A DNA stretch of 64,000 bases from Marinithermus hydrothermalis DSM 14884 (GCF_000195335.1 NC_015387.1:1794001-1858000); one strand, 5' to 3'. Positions 1 through 8,982 are shown, counted from the first letter of the stretch. Numbers and translations: made by a program. The notes: generated by a model from the letters alone, not told the origin.

Positions 1-699
1 GGCGTCGCGGTCGTGGCCGCCGCGGGGAACGGCGCGGCCTCGAACCTCGTCTACCCCGCCTCGTGCGACGGCGCGATCAGCGTGGCCGCCACCGACTATA
101 ACTTCGGCGGCGCGCCCCGGCGCGCCTGGTACTCGGAGTTCAACGATGCCGTGGACGTGAGCGCCCCCGGCGGGGACGTGAGCGTGGACAGCGACCGGGA
201 CGGGTACCCGGACGGAATCCTCTCCACCACCTGGAACTACGTCGAGGGCCGCCCCAACTACGCCTTCTACATGGGCACCTCCCAAGCCACGCCCCAGGTG
301 GCGGGCGCGCTCGCGCTGCTCATCGCAAGCGGCCGCGCCGCCACCGGCCAGGCGGCTTGGGCGGCCCTCCAGCCGCACCTCACCGACCTCGGCGACCCGG
401 GGCCGGACCCCGCGTTCGGGTACGGGTTCCTGAACCTGCCTCCCGCCCTTGGCGTCACCCCGCCCCCCGGCCCGTTTCGCGTCACCCTCACCGGTCCCAC
501 TACCCGCCACCTCGTCCCGGACGCGGACGGGCGCTTCGTGACCCACCTACCCCCCGGCCGCTACGCCCTCACCGCCTGCCGCGACGACAGCGCGAACGGC
601 TTGTGCGACCCCGGCGAGCCCGCCCTCGAGCAATCCCTCGAGGTCCCGGGCGACGCGCTCGAGCAGGACCTGGGCGCGCTTTCCTTAACCCCGCCCTAA
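1..699 (+). CDS. Subtilisin-like S8 serine protease, C-terminal part (5' end outside window)
   Basis: The reading frame is open from base 1, so the gene begins upstream of the window. The visible part has the S8 oxyanion-hole Asn motif (AAAGNG, at the very start) and the catalytic Ser motif GTSQATPQVAGALALL near residue 90. The Asp and His of the triad must lie upstream. After the protease core (ending about residue 150) comes a tail of about 80 residues with a carboxypeptidase-regulatory-like beta pattern (DADGRFVTHLPPGRYAL), often found on secreted proteins. A second S8 protease follows 45 bp downstream on the same strand, so the two may be co-transcribed paralogues. Extracellular protein turnover is the likely role. 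Family call firm, substrate unknown. Confidence 0.9.
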   Translation, partial: GVAVVAAAGNGAASNLVYPASCDGAISVAATDYNFGGAPRRAWYSEFNDAVDVSAPGGDVSVDSDRDGYPDGILSTTWNYVEGRPNYAFYMGTSQATPQVAGALALLIASGRAATGQAAWAALQPHLTDLGDPGPDPAFGYGFLNLPPALGVTPPPGPFRVTLTGPTTRHLVPDADGRFVTHLPPGRYALTACRDDSANGLCDPGEPALEQSLEVPGDALEQDLGALSLTPP

Positions 700-744
700 G
701 CCACACCTCACCCAAGGATCCTTTGCGTCTGCCAGAATAAGGCC

Positions 745-2361
745 ATGCGGCGTGCGCTCCTGTTGATGCTAGGGCTCGGCCTCGCGGGGTGCCAGTTCTT
801 CCTCAACACCCCGCCGCGGATCACGGCCTTCACCGCGACTCCCAACAACCTATGGGTGACCTTTACCTGGAGCGTGTCCGACCCGGACGGGGACGCCCTC
901 GAGTGCCGGCTGGACGCGGACGGGAACGGGAGTACCGACCTCCTCATCCCTAACTGTACGAGCGGCAGCTACACCTACGGCTACCCCCAGGAGGGGAGCT
1001 TCACCGCGACGCTCGTGGTGCAGGACCCGGATGGAGGCACCGCCACGGAAACTACGACAGTCACCCCCACCTGGCCCACCACCTTCCCCACCCCAGCCGA
1101 CCGCTGCCCCGCGCCCGTCGGCGCGACCGCCCTGCCCGCCGCCCTGCCCGTCCCGAAGACCGGCGTGGCCGACTTCACCCCCGCGCACGTGCCCGGCGAG
1201 CTCCTCGCCTTCACCGGTGACGGCCTCACCCTGCAAAGCACCGCCCTCCTCGAGGCCGAGCGCACCCTGGGCCTCACGCGCGTAGCCACGCTGGAAAACG
1301 GCTGGGTGCATTACCGCGTCGCCCCTGGGGAGGAAGCCGCCGCCGCGGCGGCCCTCGTGGCGCGCGGCGCGGCCCGGTACGTGCAGCCCAACTACCGGTA
1401 CGGCCTGCTCTTCGTCCCGAACGACCCCTATTACGTCCCCGACCAGCAGGACCAGTTTCAACTCCTGGGCCTCGAGGCGGCCTGGGACCAGGTGAGCGCC
1501 TCCTGCCGGCCCGTGGTCGCGGTGGTGGATACGGGCGCGGCGTTCACTCACCCGGACCTCGACGCGAACCTCCTCCCCGGGTACGACTTCTCGGATGACG
1601 ACCCCGACGCGAGCGACATGGACGGGCACGGCTCCCAGGTCGCGAGCCTCATCGCCGCCGAGACCCATAACAACGAGGGGATGGCCAGCGTCACGCAGGG
1701 CGCAGCGTACCTCCTGCCCCTCAAGGTCTTCCCCAACGCCACCACCCTCACCCTGGCCCAAGCCATCAACTTCGCGGTGGACGCCGAAGCTCACGTGATC
1801 AACCTCAGCCTCTGCCTCATCGCCAACAAGGACGAGAACCAAGACGGCCGGAACGACTGCGCTCAAATCACGGATCCCGCCACCCAAACCGACGGCCTGA
1901 TCGAGGACGCCCTGTACCGCGCCTACACCCAGGGCGTCCTCACCCTCGCCGCGAGCGGGAACGACGGGCTGGGCTACGTGGGGTACCCCGCGAGCTCGAG
2001 CTACACCCTGGCGATCGGCGCGATCGATAACAATAAAAACCGGGCTTACTTCTCGAACTACGGGGACAAGCTGGACCTCGTGGCGCCTGGCGTGAACGTG
2101 CTGGGTGCGCACCCGCTTAGCGAGTACGTCCGGGATAGCGGCACCTCCTTCGCCGCCCCCTTCGCGAGCGGCGTCGCCGCCCTGTATATCGCCGAGCACT
2201 ACGCCATAAAGGGCGCCGTGCCCCCCACGGACCGGATCCGAACCTGCCTGACCTCCACGGCGGAGGACCTCGGGGCGCCCGGGTTCGATTCGAGCTTCGG
2301 GTTCGGCCTGGTCCGGGCGGACTGGGTGCTCGACCCCAACCGCAGCGCGTGCTACCCGTGA
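745..2361 (+). CDS. Secreted S8 (subtilisin-like) serine protease, lipoprotein with PKD-like N-terminal domain
   Basis: A 538-residue protein. The N-terminus is a lipoprotein signal with lipobox LAGC (Cys16), so it is probably anchored outside the cytoplasm. Residues about 25-105 form a PKD/Ig-like beta domain (SVSDPDGD and VVQDPDGGTATETTT). Residues about 140-220 resemble an I9-type propeptide, ending ARYVQPNYRY. The S8 core carries all catalytic elements: Asp in VVAVVDTGA (about 262), His in DGHGSQVASL (about 295), Asn in AASGND and Ser in SGTSFAAPFASG (about 467). ATG 745 has AAGG just upstream. Its Cys-containing tail (LTSTAEDLGAPG...ACYP) is typical of the family. The gene ends just before a tRNA-Leu. 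Confidence 0.92.
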   Translation: MRRALLLMLGLGLAGCQFFLNTPPRITAFTATPNNLWVTFTWSVSDPDGDALECRLDADGNGSTDLLIPNCTSGSYTYGYPQEGSFTATLVVQDPDGGTATETTTVTPTWPTTFPTPADRCPAPVGATALPAALPVPKTGVADFTPAHVPGELLAFTGDGLTLQSTALLEAERTLGLTRVATLENGWVHYRVAPGEEAAAAAALVARGAARYVQPNYRYGLLFVPNDPYYVPDQQDQFQLLGLEAAWDQVSASCRPVVAVVDTGAAFTHPDLDANLLPGYDFSDDDPDASDMDGHGSQVASLIAAETHNNEGMASVTQGAAYLLPLKVFPNATTLTLAQAINFAVDAEAHVINLSLCLIANKDENQDGRNDCAQITDPATQTDGLIEDALYRAYTQGVLTLAASGNDGLGYVGYPASSSYTLAIGAIDNNKNRAYFSNYGDKLDLVAPGVNVLGAHPLSEYVRDSGTSFAAPFASGVAALYIAEHYAIKGAVPPTDRIRTCLTSTAEDLGAPGFDSSFGFGLVRADWVLDPNRSACYP

Positions 2362-2373
2362 GGCTTGCTCGGC

Positions 2374-2402
2374 TTGGCAAGGCCTAGCCTTCACGCTAGG
2401 AT
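2374..2402 (+). promoter_or_regulatory. Sigma-A type promoter of tRNA-Leu
   Basis: TTGGCA (2374-2379), 17-bp spacer, TAGGAT (2397-2402). The -10 box ends 10 bp before the mature tRNA 5' end. Seen directly; use not tested. Confidence 0.65.
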
Positions 2403-2412
2403 GGGTGTGGGC

Positions 2413-2501
2413 GCCGGGATGGCGGAACCGGTAGACGCAACGGACTTAAAATCCGTTGGGGGGATTCCCCCGTGCGGGTTCGAGTCCCGCTCCCGGCACC
2501 A
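2413..2501 (+). tRNA. tRNA-Leu (anticodon UAA)
   Basis: Cloverleaf of 89 nt including an encoded CCA. The acceptor stem pairs GCCGGGA with TCCCGGC. The anticodon arm is ACGGA-CTTAAAA-TCCGT, giving TAA. A long class II variable arm (GGGGGATTCCCCC) fits leucine, and the T arm is GCGGG-TTCGAGT-CCCGC. Confidence 0.97.
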
Positions 2502-2519
2502 GCCCTCACTCCCATTCCT

Positions 2520-2543
2520 CCCCCCGGGCCTGGCCCCGGGGGG
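2520..2543 (+). terminator. Hairpin terminator after tRNA-Leu
   Basis: Perfect 9-bp stem CCCCCCGGG/CCCGGGGGG with loop CCTGGC, followed by TTCGGTT. There is no true U-run, so it could also be only a processing hairpin. Confidence 0.6.
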
Positions 2544-2595
2544 TTCGGTTCAAGAAAACGTATTACGGGCCAGGGAGCTGCTCGATCGCCTTTAG

Positions 2596-2954
2596 GTGAA
2601 GGCGAAGCGCTTGGGCATTGCCGTGTGCCTGGATGACCAGATTGTACCGCTGACCCCGCCCATGGTGAACCTTCTAGAAACCCTCCTCACCCTGCTGGCC
2701 CAGGGCCAACCCGTCATGGTAATGCCTCTGGAAGCCGAGCTGACCCCTCAGGTAGCCGCTACCTGCTGGGCCTCTCCCGCCCCTACCTCGCCGAGTTGTT
2801 GGAGCAAGGTCGAATCCCTCACCGCAAGGTGGGCACCCACCGACGAGTGCGGGTACGGGACGTGCTGGCCTATCAGGAACAAACCCGCCGGGAGCAGGAA
2901 GCGGCCCTGAACGCACTGCAAGCGCAAGCCCAGGAGCTGAATATGGGCTACTGA
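2596..2954 (+). pseudogene. Frameshifted antitoxin-like excisionase/HTH_17 protein (VapB-like)
   Basis: The first frame, from GTG 2596, reads about 55 sensible residues (VKAKRLGIAVCLDDQIVPL...LEAELTPQVAA) and then turns to nonsense. The sensible frame resumes near base 2765 one frame away as LLGLSRPYLAELLEQGRI, PHRKVGTHRRVRVRDVLAYQ, then EALNALQAQ and the stop at 2952-2954. The second half is a typical MerR/excisionase-like winged helix that binds DNA in antitoxins paired with PIN toxins. A single indel near 2760 explains the break. The remains of the partner toxin follow 4 bp after the stop. A sequencing error is possible, but the partner gene is broken too. Confidence 0.72.
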
Positions 2955-2958
2955 GGAG

Positions 2959-3149
2959 ATGATCTTGCGCGTTTAGACCGCCGTCTATGACGCCCGCATC
3001 CTCTACCCGGCCCCGCTACGCGACCTGTTCATCCGCCTGGTGGTGAACCTTGTACGGGGCAGGCAAACGCTCAAGGGGAACCGGTGCTTGAACGCCTGGG
3101 GCTGAAACGCACCGCGCGCATGTTACAGCACTATATCGAGCATCCATAG
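2959..3149 (+). pseudogene. Remnant of PIN-domain (VapC-like) toxin
   Basis: It starts MILRV, meets an in-frame TAG, then continues TAVYDARILYPAPLRDLFIRLV, the N-terminal PIN motif with the first acidic residue of the ribonuclease site (VYDA). The middle of the domain is missing. From about 3087, in another frame, a C-terminal-like segment LERLGLKRTARMLQHYIEHP ends at TAG 3147-3149. Stop codon plus internal deletion plus frame change mean no functional toxin. Position directly after the antitoxin remnant supports a dead VapBC-type module. The C-terminal assignment is inference. Confidence 0.6.
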
Positions 3150-3153
3150 GGCC

Positions 3154-4542
3154 TTACTCGGGGAGGTACTCGAACAACACCCCATCCCCCCCGCGCAACA
3201 CAAAACCCTCCCCTAAACCCACCACACGCCCCGTCTCCACATCCCGCAACATCCCCCCGCGACCCCCCAAACCCAGCACCCGCATCTCCCGCGCCTCGCA
3301 ATCCCGGTTCACCACCACCACAAACACCCGACCCCCATCCCGCTCCATCAACGTGCTCGCGTACGGACGACTACCCCCCACCGCCTCAAACCACTCCTCG
3401 TACACCACCTCGTCCTCCCCGTACCCCACAACCCGCTTCTCCAAACCCATCAACACACCCCGCAACACACCAAACCGCCTCGCAAGCTCCGTCACCTCCC
3501 CGTACTGCGCCGCGTGCCCCTCAAACCGCAAACCCCGGATCACCGAGTCCTCACCCCGGATCTCCGGCGAGTAAAAAAACCAAATCAGTCCCTTCGCTCC
3601 CTCCCCCACCGCCAGCCACGCCTCCATCCGCATCTCCTCCACCAACGGCACCCGCAGGGCAAACCGCCCCGCACCCGGACCCGAAAACGAATGCCCCTGC
3701 AAAATAAACCACACCGGCACCCGCTCCACACCCGGATTGTTCAACACGTACCGCACGTAATGCACAAAATCCCACCCCTCCGGCAAACCAAAACCCCGCA
3801 GCGTGTCATCGCACGGCCCGTTCCCCTCCGCAAACGGGTACACGTCCAGCGTCACCACGTCCAAACCCGCACCCCGGATAAACCGGTTCACCGTGTTCGG
3901 CGCCACCAGCACCGCCGTCCGCACCCGCCCAGGGTCCAGCTCCCCAGCCGCCTCCACCATCAACCGCAGCTTCTCCACCCCCACGTCCCGACCTAGCGTA
4001 AAACTATCCAAAGGCGGCTCGTCCGCCAACGAGTACCCCACCACGCTCGGGTGCCCACGCACCGACTCCACGTGCGGCCCCAACAACCGCTTCGCCTCCT
4101 CCAAGCTCAGCTCCGGGCTCGCCTCCATGCTGAACCACGCGTCCCACAACTCCGGACCGTACACCACCCGGATCCCCATCGCGTCCGTGTAATCCCACCA
4201 CCCCGCGTGCGCCGGCGTGTTATGCACAAACATCACCGTGTCCAAACCCCGCCCCAGCAGGTCCGGCACCATCTCCTCGATCCCCGTCACCCCAGCGTGG
4301 TCGTACACCCCCAGCGGAAAGAAGCCCGCTACCGGCACCTCGACCGGGGTTTCGGGCGGGGGTTCTTCTGGCGTCGTCTCGCTAGGGGGCGGGGGCTCGA
4401 GGGGGGCGGGGGCCTCCCCCGGCCCCGGGGGGGTCGAGGAGCAGCTCCCCAGCACCCCGCCCAGGGCCAGAAGAAGCGCGCCAATCGCGTACCTTACTCG
4501 GCGAGCGCGCGCACCTGGTTGTCGCACGCGACACCTCCGCAC
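3154..4542 (-). CDS. Lipoprotein with TIM-barrel glycosidase-like domain
   Basis: About 460 residues. The signal ends in a lipobox (GVLGSC, about residues 28-33), then a long Pro/Glu-rich linker (about 35-70). The remainder looks like a glycoside hydrolase barrel: FFPLGVYDH at strand 1, ..GYSLADEPPLDSF with a candidate catalytic Glu in DEP (about residue 177), VTLDVYPFAEG, WFILQGHSF and LIWFFYSPEI, then a C-terminal beta-sandwich-like end. The family was not identified. Starts are GTG 4542 or GTG 4527; both lie inside the end of the upstream gene, whose stop is at 4494-4496, so the two are probably translationally coupled. Likely acts on a cell-surface or external polysaccharide with its neighbour. 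Function uncertain. Confidence 0.7.
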   Translation of the reverse strand: MRRCRVRQPGARARRVRYAIGALLLALGGVLGSCSSTPPGPGEAPAPLEPPPPSETTPEEPPPETPVEVPVAGFFPLGVYDHAGVTGIEEMVPDLLGRGLDTVMFVHNTPAHAGWWDYTDAMGIRVVYGPELWDAWFSMEASPELSLEEAKRLLGPHVESVRGHPSVVGYSLADEPPLDSFTLGRDVGVEKLRLMVEAAGELDPGRVRTAVLVAPNTVNRFIRGAGLDVVTLDVYPFAEGNGPCDDTLRGFGLPEGWDFVHYVRYVLNNPGVERVPVWFILQGHSFSGPGAGRFALRVPLVEEMRMEAWLAVGEGAKGLIWFFYSPEIRGEDSVIRGLRFEGHAAQYGEVTELARRFGVLRGVLMGLEKRVVGYGEDEVVYEEWFEAVGGSRPYASTLMERDGGRVFVVVVNRDCEAREMRVLGLGGRGGMLRDVETGRVVGLGEGFVLRGGDGVLFEYLPE

Positions 4543-5900
4543 AGGTTATCCGTGATGACTCGAGGATCCACGATGGGGCCCGACACCTCGACGACTAGGC
4601 CGGGGTTCGTGCCGTAGAAGCGCTCTACGGTGTTCCCGGCCACGTAGTACCCACCGATCTCCATCGTGTTGCCGCTCCCGCACCCGTCCGGGTAGGCGTT
4701 CACGCGGACGAAGGCGTTCACGCCCGCGACCCGGTTGTTCTCCACGCGCAGGTTGTTGAAGACGCTGTGAATGCCAGCGTTCGGGTTCACCTGGTCGCAC
4801 TTCGCGCTGAACTGCACGAAGATCGCCTGATCCGCGGTCGCGGTGTTCCCCACGACCAAGGCGTCTTTCCCGGTGATCTGGATGCCTTGGTGCAGGCCGC
4901 CGAAGGTGTTGTTCGCAACCACAATGTGGTTGGCCTGACGGATCTCGTTTTCCTGGAAGATGCCGTCGCCGTTAATGTCGAAGTCCGCGTCCTGGTTCGT
5001 GAGGATGAGGAGGCCGCCGTTGCCGAAATTCCCCGCGATCTCCGAGCCGATCACGCCACAAGCGAAGCACCCGTCGAAGTACACAGCCCAGCGCTCCGAG
5101 CCCAGGAAGCGGCTATCCCGCACCCAGATGTCGTCCACCCAAGCCGTGGCGTTAATGAGGCCGCGGTGGTAGTTCCCGGGATCGCGGTAGTTCTGGAAGG
5201 TCACGTTGTCGAAGAGGACCTGGCGCGCCGCGCGGATCGTGATCGCTAAAAGTTGCGTGCCGCCCCCGTCGAAGGTCAGGTTCTTGAAGTAGATGTTCTC
5301 GATGCGCCCGTCCGTGACGCAGTTAATCGCGTCGGGGTTCTTCTCCACGCGAACGCGTTCCATCAAGCGCTGGTAGTCGATCGCGTCCGTGCACCCCACG
5401 ACGAACCCCACTCCCGTGAGGACCGCGCCGCCGTCGGAGATGAAGTGCACGTTGCTCTTCCCCACGAGCGTCCAGTTCCCCCCGTAGGTGCCGGGCGGGA
5501 AGTACAGCGTCCCCCCGGAGGCCGGGAGCGCGTCGATCGCGGCCTGGATATTCCCCCCGAACTCATCCCGCACGTTCAACACGGGGTCCGGGCTCTGAAT
5601 GCCGCCCACGGGGATGAAGTTCGGGCTTTCCGGGTTATAGGGGTGGCTCGCCCACCAGACCTCGACCGGGGTCTCGAGGTCCAAGGTCTGCGGTACGCCG
5701 TTCACGCTAACGGCGGGCGGATCGTTCGGGGTGGGGGGCGGCGTCTGGGTGTCCGGTGGGGTGGGGTCCGGGTTGGTCACGACGGGTGGTTCGGAACTGG
5801 TGGGCGGTTCAGTATCGGTGGGCAGGTCGACCTGCTGGGAGCAGGCCGCGACGAGCAGCGAGACTGCGAAAGCGGTGATGAAGGATCCATTGAAGCGCAT
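4494..5900 (-). CDS. Secreted right-handed parallel beta-helix lipoprotein (pectate-lyase-like fold)
   Basis: Lipoprotein signal MRFNGSF..LLVAAC (lipobox Cys about residue 20), a Thr/Pro-rich linker (about 25-65), then NIQAAIDALPASGGTLYFPPGTY (about 145-170), the entry signature of pectate-lyase-like beta helices. Repeated coils follow with phrases such as IYFKNLTFDGGG, VLFDNVTFQNY, IWVRDSRFLG, HIVVANNTFGG and LRVENNRVAG. It ends VACDNQVRALAE. An upstream in-frame ATG at 5924 exists, but ATG 5900 is chosen because AAGGAGGA lies about 10 nt before it. Probably binds or cleaves a polysaccharide outside the cell. No catalytic residues could be assigned. It heads a two-gene unit with the glycosidase-like lipoprotein. 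Confidence 0.75.
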   Translation of the reverse strand: MRFNGSFITAFAVSLLVAACSQQVDLPTDTEPPTSSEPPVVTNPDPTPPDTQTPPPTPNDPPAVSVNGVPQTLDLETPVEVWWASHPYNPESPNFIPVGGIQSPDPVLNVRDEFGGNIQAAIDALPASGGTLYFPPGTYGGNWTLVGKSNVHFISDGGAVLTGVGFVVGCTDAIDYQRLMERVRVEKNPDAINCVTDGRIENIYFKNLTFDGGGTQLLAITIRAARQVLFDNVTFQNYRDPGNYHRGLINATAWVDDIWVRDSRFLGSERWAVYFDGCFACGVIGSEIAGNFGNGGLLILTNQDADFDINGDGIFQENEIRQANHIVVANNTFGGLHQGIQITGKDALVVGNTATADQAIFVQFSAKCDQVNPNAGIHSVFNNLRVENNRVAGVNAFVRVNAYPDGCGSGNTMEIGGYYVAGNTVERFYGTNPGLVVEVSGPIVDPRVITDNLCGGVACDNQVRALAE

Positions 5901-6513
5901 GGGTTGGGTTCCTCCTTCGTTCATTCGGTTGCGTTTAGCGGTTTACGTGTGTGGGCCTAGGGTCGGGTTGCCGGTGAGGAGAACGCGCGGCGCAATCCGG
6001 CGGGGCCCGGGTGGGACGCGCCGTGGTGCGGGCGTTTCCCACCCGAGTAGGGTGGGTGTGGTGCTTGTTGGGGTGTTTCAACCAGGGGGTGTGGCTCGCG
6101 TGAACGCCGCGCATCCAGATACGCTCCGGGGCTTGAACTTGGAGAGCCGGTTCGTTCTGGCTCTCCTGAAAGGAGGCTAGCACGACATTCTGAGGAGTTT
6201 TGCCATAAATCCCTAAATTTCATGAGTGGACCCCTACCAGAAATGACTGATTTTAATCCATAATATTTTTATCATCGCTCTAAACGCAAAAACCTGCACA
6301 AATCCCTAAGCGAATTGCCCTAAATCCATGACGACAAAAACATAGCGAGAACACGGCGTTTTCCAATCCAATACCAACAAATTCGCGAGGAATCCCCTAT
6401 AATTCCCATGTTTCCCCATATTTCCAGGAGGAACGCCCCAACTCACGCCGAAACAAACAATACAAAACACACAGGGATATACGGCCCCCTTTCGGGGTAT
6501 AAGATGGGCACAA
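5901..6513. other. Long divergent intergenic region with A+T-rich core and short repeats
   Basis: 613 bp between the beta-helix lipoprotein (left) and the GGDEF-EAL gene (right), no convincing gene. Base composition changes sharply at about 6185: a G+C-rich part next to the lipoprotein, then about 250 A+T-rich bases. The exact repeat AAATCCCTAA occurs at 6207-6216 and 6300-6309, and TGCCATAAATCC (6201-6212) resembles TGCCCTAAATCC (6316-6327). A 7-bp stem GAGAGCC/GGCTCTC with a 10-nt loop sits at 6142-6165. On the plus strand TATAAG (6498-6503) lies 10 nt before ATG 6514 and may be its -10 box. Confidence 0.5.
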
Positions 6514-8604
6514 ATGCGCGGCGCACCCCCCATGCTCCTGCCACTCACCAGCCTCGCCCTCGCGACATACATCCTGGCCTTCCCCCTCCTCTACCGCCAG
6601 GCCGGGGTCGAAGCCGCCTCCTTCTCCAGCGTGTGGCTCGCCATGGCCGGCTGGAGCCTCGGCCCCTGGGGGGGCCTCGCCGCCGGCCTCGCCAACATCC
6701 CCCTCCACCTCGCCCTCTTCACCTGGGTGCACGACCCCTCGATCAACGCGCTTCAGGAAGCCGCGGGCCTCGAGAGCATCCTCAGCCCCCTCCTGGGGTT
6801 CGCGGCCGGCACCCTCCGCAACCTCCTCGACGAACGCACGCGCACCCTCGCCGCCCTGCGCCGCAGAGAACGCACCCTGCGCCTCCTCAGCGCGGTTAAC
6901 CACGCCACAAGCCACGCCAACACCCAGGAAGAACTCATCCGCATCATCCCCCAGGTGATGGTCCTCGAGGGCGGCTACCGCGCGGCGTGGGCAGCCCACG
7001 CGGAACCCGACGGCCGCCTCGAGCCCCTCGCGTGGGCCGGCGAAGGCGCCGAGGCCCTCGCCCCGTGCCTGGCGGCGAGCTGGGAAGGCCCGCGCCCCAC
7101 CTGCCTCCGCCTTGCGGACCCCGGCCTGCGCGCCCACCGGGAAACCGCCGAACGGTACGGGGTGCGCGCCGTCCTCCTCCTGCCCGTCACCGTCTCCGGC
7201 CGGCCCTGGGGCTGCCTCGCGGTGGCCTCAGCCCAGCCTGCCGCCTTCTCCCCCGACGAACAAGCCGCCCTCCAGGAGGTCGCCCAGGCCTTCGGCGCAA
7301 GCCTCGAGCGCGTCGCGGCCCTCGAGGCCCTCGCCCGCCACGCGGTCACCGACCCCCTCACCGGCCTCCTGAACCGCCGCGGCCTGGAAGAAAAAGGCCG
7401 GGCCCTCCTCGCCGCCCTCCAAACCCGCAACGAACCCGCCGCCCTCATCTTCCTCGACCTCGACCGCTTCAAAGAGGTCAACGACACCCTAGGCCACACC
7501 GCCGGCGACCAAGCCCTCATCGAGGTCGCCCACCGCCTCAAAGCCACCGCCCGCCGCACCGACCTCACCGCCCGCGTCGGCGGCGACGAGTTCGCCCTCC
7601 TCCTCCCCGGCGCCGACGCCACAACCGCCCAACAGGTGGCCCGACGCCTACAAAAAGCCCTCGAGGCCCCCGTGGAGCTCGAGGGCCGGGCCTTCATCCT
7701 GGGCGCCAGCCTCGGCGTCGCCCGCTTCCCAGAAGACGCCCAGGACCTCGACGGCCTCATCCGCGCCGCCGACGTCGCCATGTACGCCGCCAAGCACTCC
7801 CCCGCCCCCCTGGTCTTCTTCAACGCCACCCAGGACCAGGCCTTCCGCGAACAGGTCCGCCTCGAACACGAGCTCCGCCAGGCCCTCGCCGCCCACCAGA
7901 TCCAGGTGCACCTCCAGCCCATCCTGGACCTCCGCACCGGCGAAACGGTCCTGTTCGAAGCCCTCGCCCGCTGGAAGGTCTCCCCCGCGGTCTTCGCGCC
8001 CCTCGCGGAAGCCGCGGGGTTCGCCGAAACCCTCGACCGCCAGGTCCTCGCCAAAGCCCTCGCCCACCTCAAGGCCCTCCGCGACGCCGGCTTTCCCGGG
8101 GGCGTTACGGTCAACCTCTCCCCCCAAAGCTTCGCCAACCTCATGCTGCCCGACTGGATCCGTGCGCAGCTCATGGCCCACAACCTCCCCCCGGAACGCC
8201 TCGTCCTGGAGGTCACGGAACGCCTCCTGCTCTCCGGGGAGGCCGCCCTCGCGACCCTCCAGGACCTCAAGCGCACCGGGGTCCGCCTCGCCCTGGACGA
8301 CTTCGGCTCCGGCTACAGCTCCCTCAGCTACGTCCACCGCTTCCCCGTGGACCTCATCAAAATCGACAAAAGCTTCGTCCAGGAAGCCCCCGAAAGCCCC
8401 CGCGCCCACGCCATCCTCGAGGCCATCGCACGCCTCTCCGAGAAACTCGGGGCCACGACCCTCGCGGAAGGCATCGAGCGTGAGGCCGAGCTCGAGGTGT
8501 GCCGCACCCTCGGTATCCCCCTCGGTCAAGGCTTCCTCCTCGGCAAACCCATGCCCCTCGAAGCCGCCCTGGAGTGGCTCGAGGCACCCCAAACCGTGCG
8601 GTAA
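6514..8604 (+). CDS. Membrane GAF-GGDEF-EAL protein (c-di-GMP synthase/phosphodiesterase)
   Basis: 696 residues. N-terminal hydrophobic segments (about 5-25, 35-70) place it in the membrane. A short coiled region (about 100-125) precedes a GAF-like sensor (about 120-270). The GGDEF domain (about 280-440) has DPLTGLLNRRG, LDLDRFKEVND, intact RVGGDEF and an RxxD inhibitory site (RRTD) five residues before it, so cyclase activity with product inhibition is expected. The EAL domain (about 450-690) retains FEALARW, VNLSPQ, EVTER, LDDFGSGYSS, IKIDKSFV, LAEGIE and GQGFLLGKP, so phosphodiesterase activity is also plausible. The start is either ATG 6514 or ATG 6532; neither has a clear Shine-Dalgarno sequence. 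It may control the surface polysaccharide loci. Confidence 0.92.
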   Translation: MRGAPPMLLPLTSLALATYILAFPLLYRQAGVEAASFSSVWLAMAGWSLGPWGGLAAGLANIPLHLALFTWVHDPSINALQEAAGLESILSPLLGFAAGTLRNLLDERTRTLAALRRRERTLRLLSAVNHATSHANTQEELIRIIPQVMVLEGGYRAAWAAHAEPDGRLEPLAWAGEGAEALAPCLAASWEGPRPTCLRLADPGLRAHRETAERYGVRAVLLLPVTVSGRPWGCLAVASAQPAAFSPDEQAALQEVAQAFGASLERVAALEALARHAVTDPLTGLLNRRGLEEKGRALLAALQTRNEPAALIFLDLDRFKEVNDTLGHTAGDQALIEVAHRLKATARRTDLTARVGGDEFALLLPGADATTAQQVARRLQKALEAPVELEGRAFILGASLGVARFPEDAQDLDGLIRAADVAMYAAKHSPAPLVFFNATQDQAFREQVRLEHELRQALAAHQIQVHLQPILDLRTGETVLFEALARWKVSPAVFAPLAEAAGFAETLDRQVLAKALAHLKALRDAGFPGGVTVNLSPQSFANLMLPDWIRAQLMAHNLPPERLVLEVTERLLLSGEAALATLQDLKRTGVRLALDDFGSGYSSLSYVHRFPVDLIKIDKSFVQEAPESPRAHAILEAIARLSEKLGATTLAEGIEREAELEVCRTLGIPLGQGFLLGKPMPLEAALEWLEAPQTVR

Positions 8605-8709
8605 CCCACCGCCCGCCAAGGGTGCTATGCTGGAAGTACGGACCCTTGCGGATCCCGTGCCGTATACCCGGACCTCGCCCCATCGCACGGCGAGGGAAGG
8701 AGGAAAAAC

Positions 8710-8982
8710 ATGGCGGCACTCCACCTGACCCGTGAATCCAGCCCGGAAGGCCTGCCCCCCGAGGTGTGCCGCGAGGTACGCGCGTGGCTCGAGGCGCACG
8801 AGGTGAATGAGCTCGTGCTGGACCTGACCGCGGAGGGGTTCGGGGTCTGGATCGACCCGGAGCCCGACGCCATCCCGGTGGGGCTCGTGCCGCTCGAGGC
8901 TCTTCGGAACCCGCGCGCGTTGGTCGCGTGCCTCGAGGAGGCGTACCGCGTGTACCTGAGTGGGCTGAACTCGAGCGACTAG
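8710..8982 (+). CDS. Hypothetical 90-residue acidic protein
   Basis: Not recognised. A clear ribosome site (AAGGAGG, 8697-8703) precedes ATG 8710. The protein is soluble and acidic: LPPEVCREVRAWLEAHEVNE, then ELVLDLTAEGFGVWIDPE, PVGLVPLEALRNPRALVACL and EEAYRVYLSGL. The helix-strand-strand-helix-helix look suggests a compact small fold. No signal peptide or membrane segment. It stands alone between the c-di-GMP enzyme and the tRNA pair. Coding potential is good (third-position G/C, good RBS); function unknown. Confidence 0.75.
   Translation: MAALHLTRESSPEGLPPEVCREVRAWLEAHEVNELVLDLTAEGFGVWIDPEPDAIPVGLVPLEALRNPRALVACLEEAYRVYLSGLNSSD

Noticed and set aside
850-2394. 514-codon minus-strand frame opposite the S8 protease
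   Set aside because: Antisense shadow; the plus-strand protease is complete with catalytic triad.
5925-6200. Riboswitch-like leader of the beta-helix lipoprotein gene
   Set aside because: One short stem-loop is visible but no known riboswitch core could be matched.
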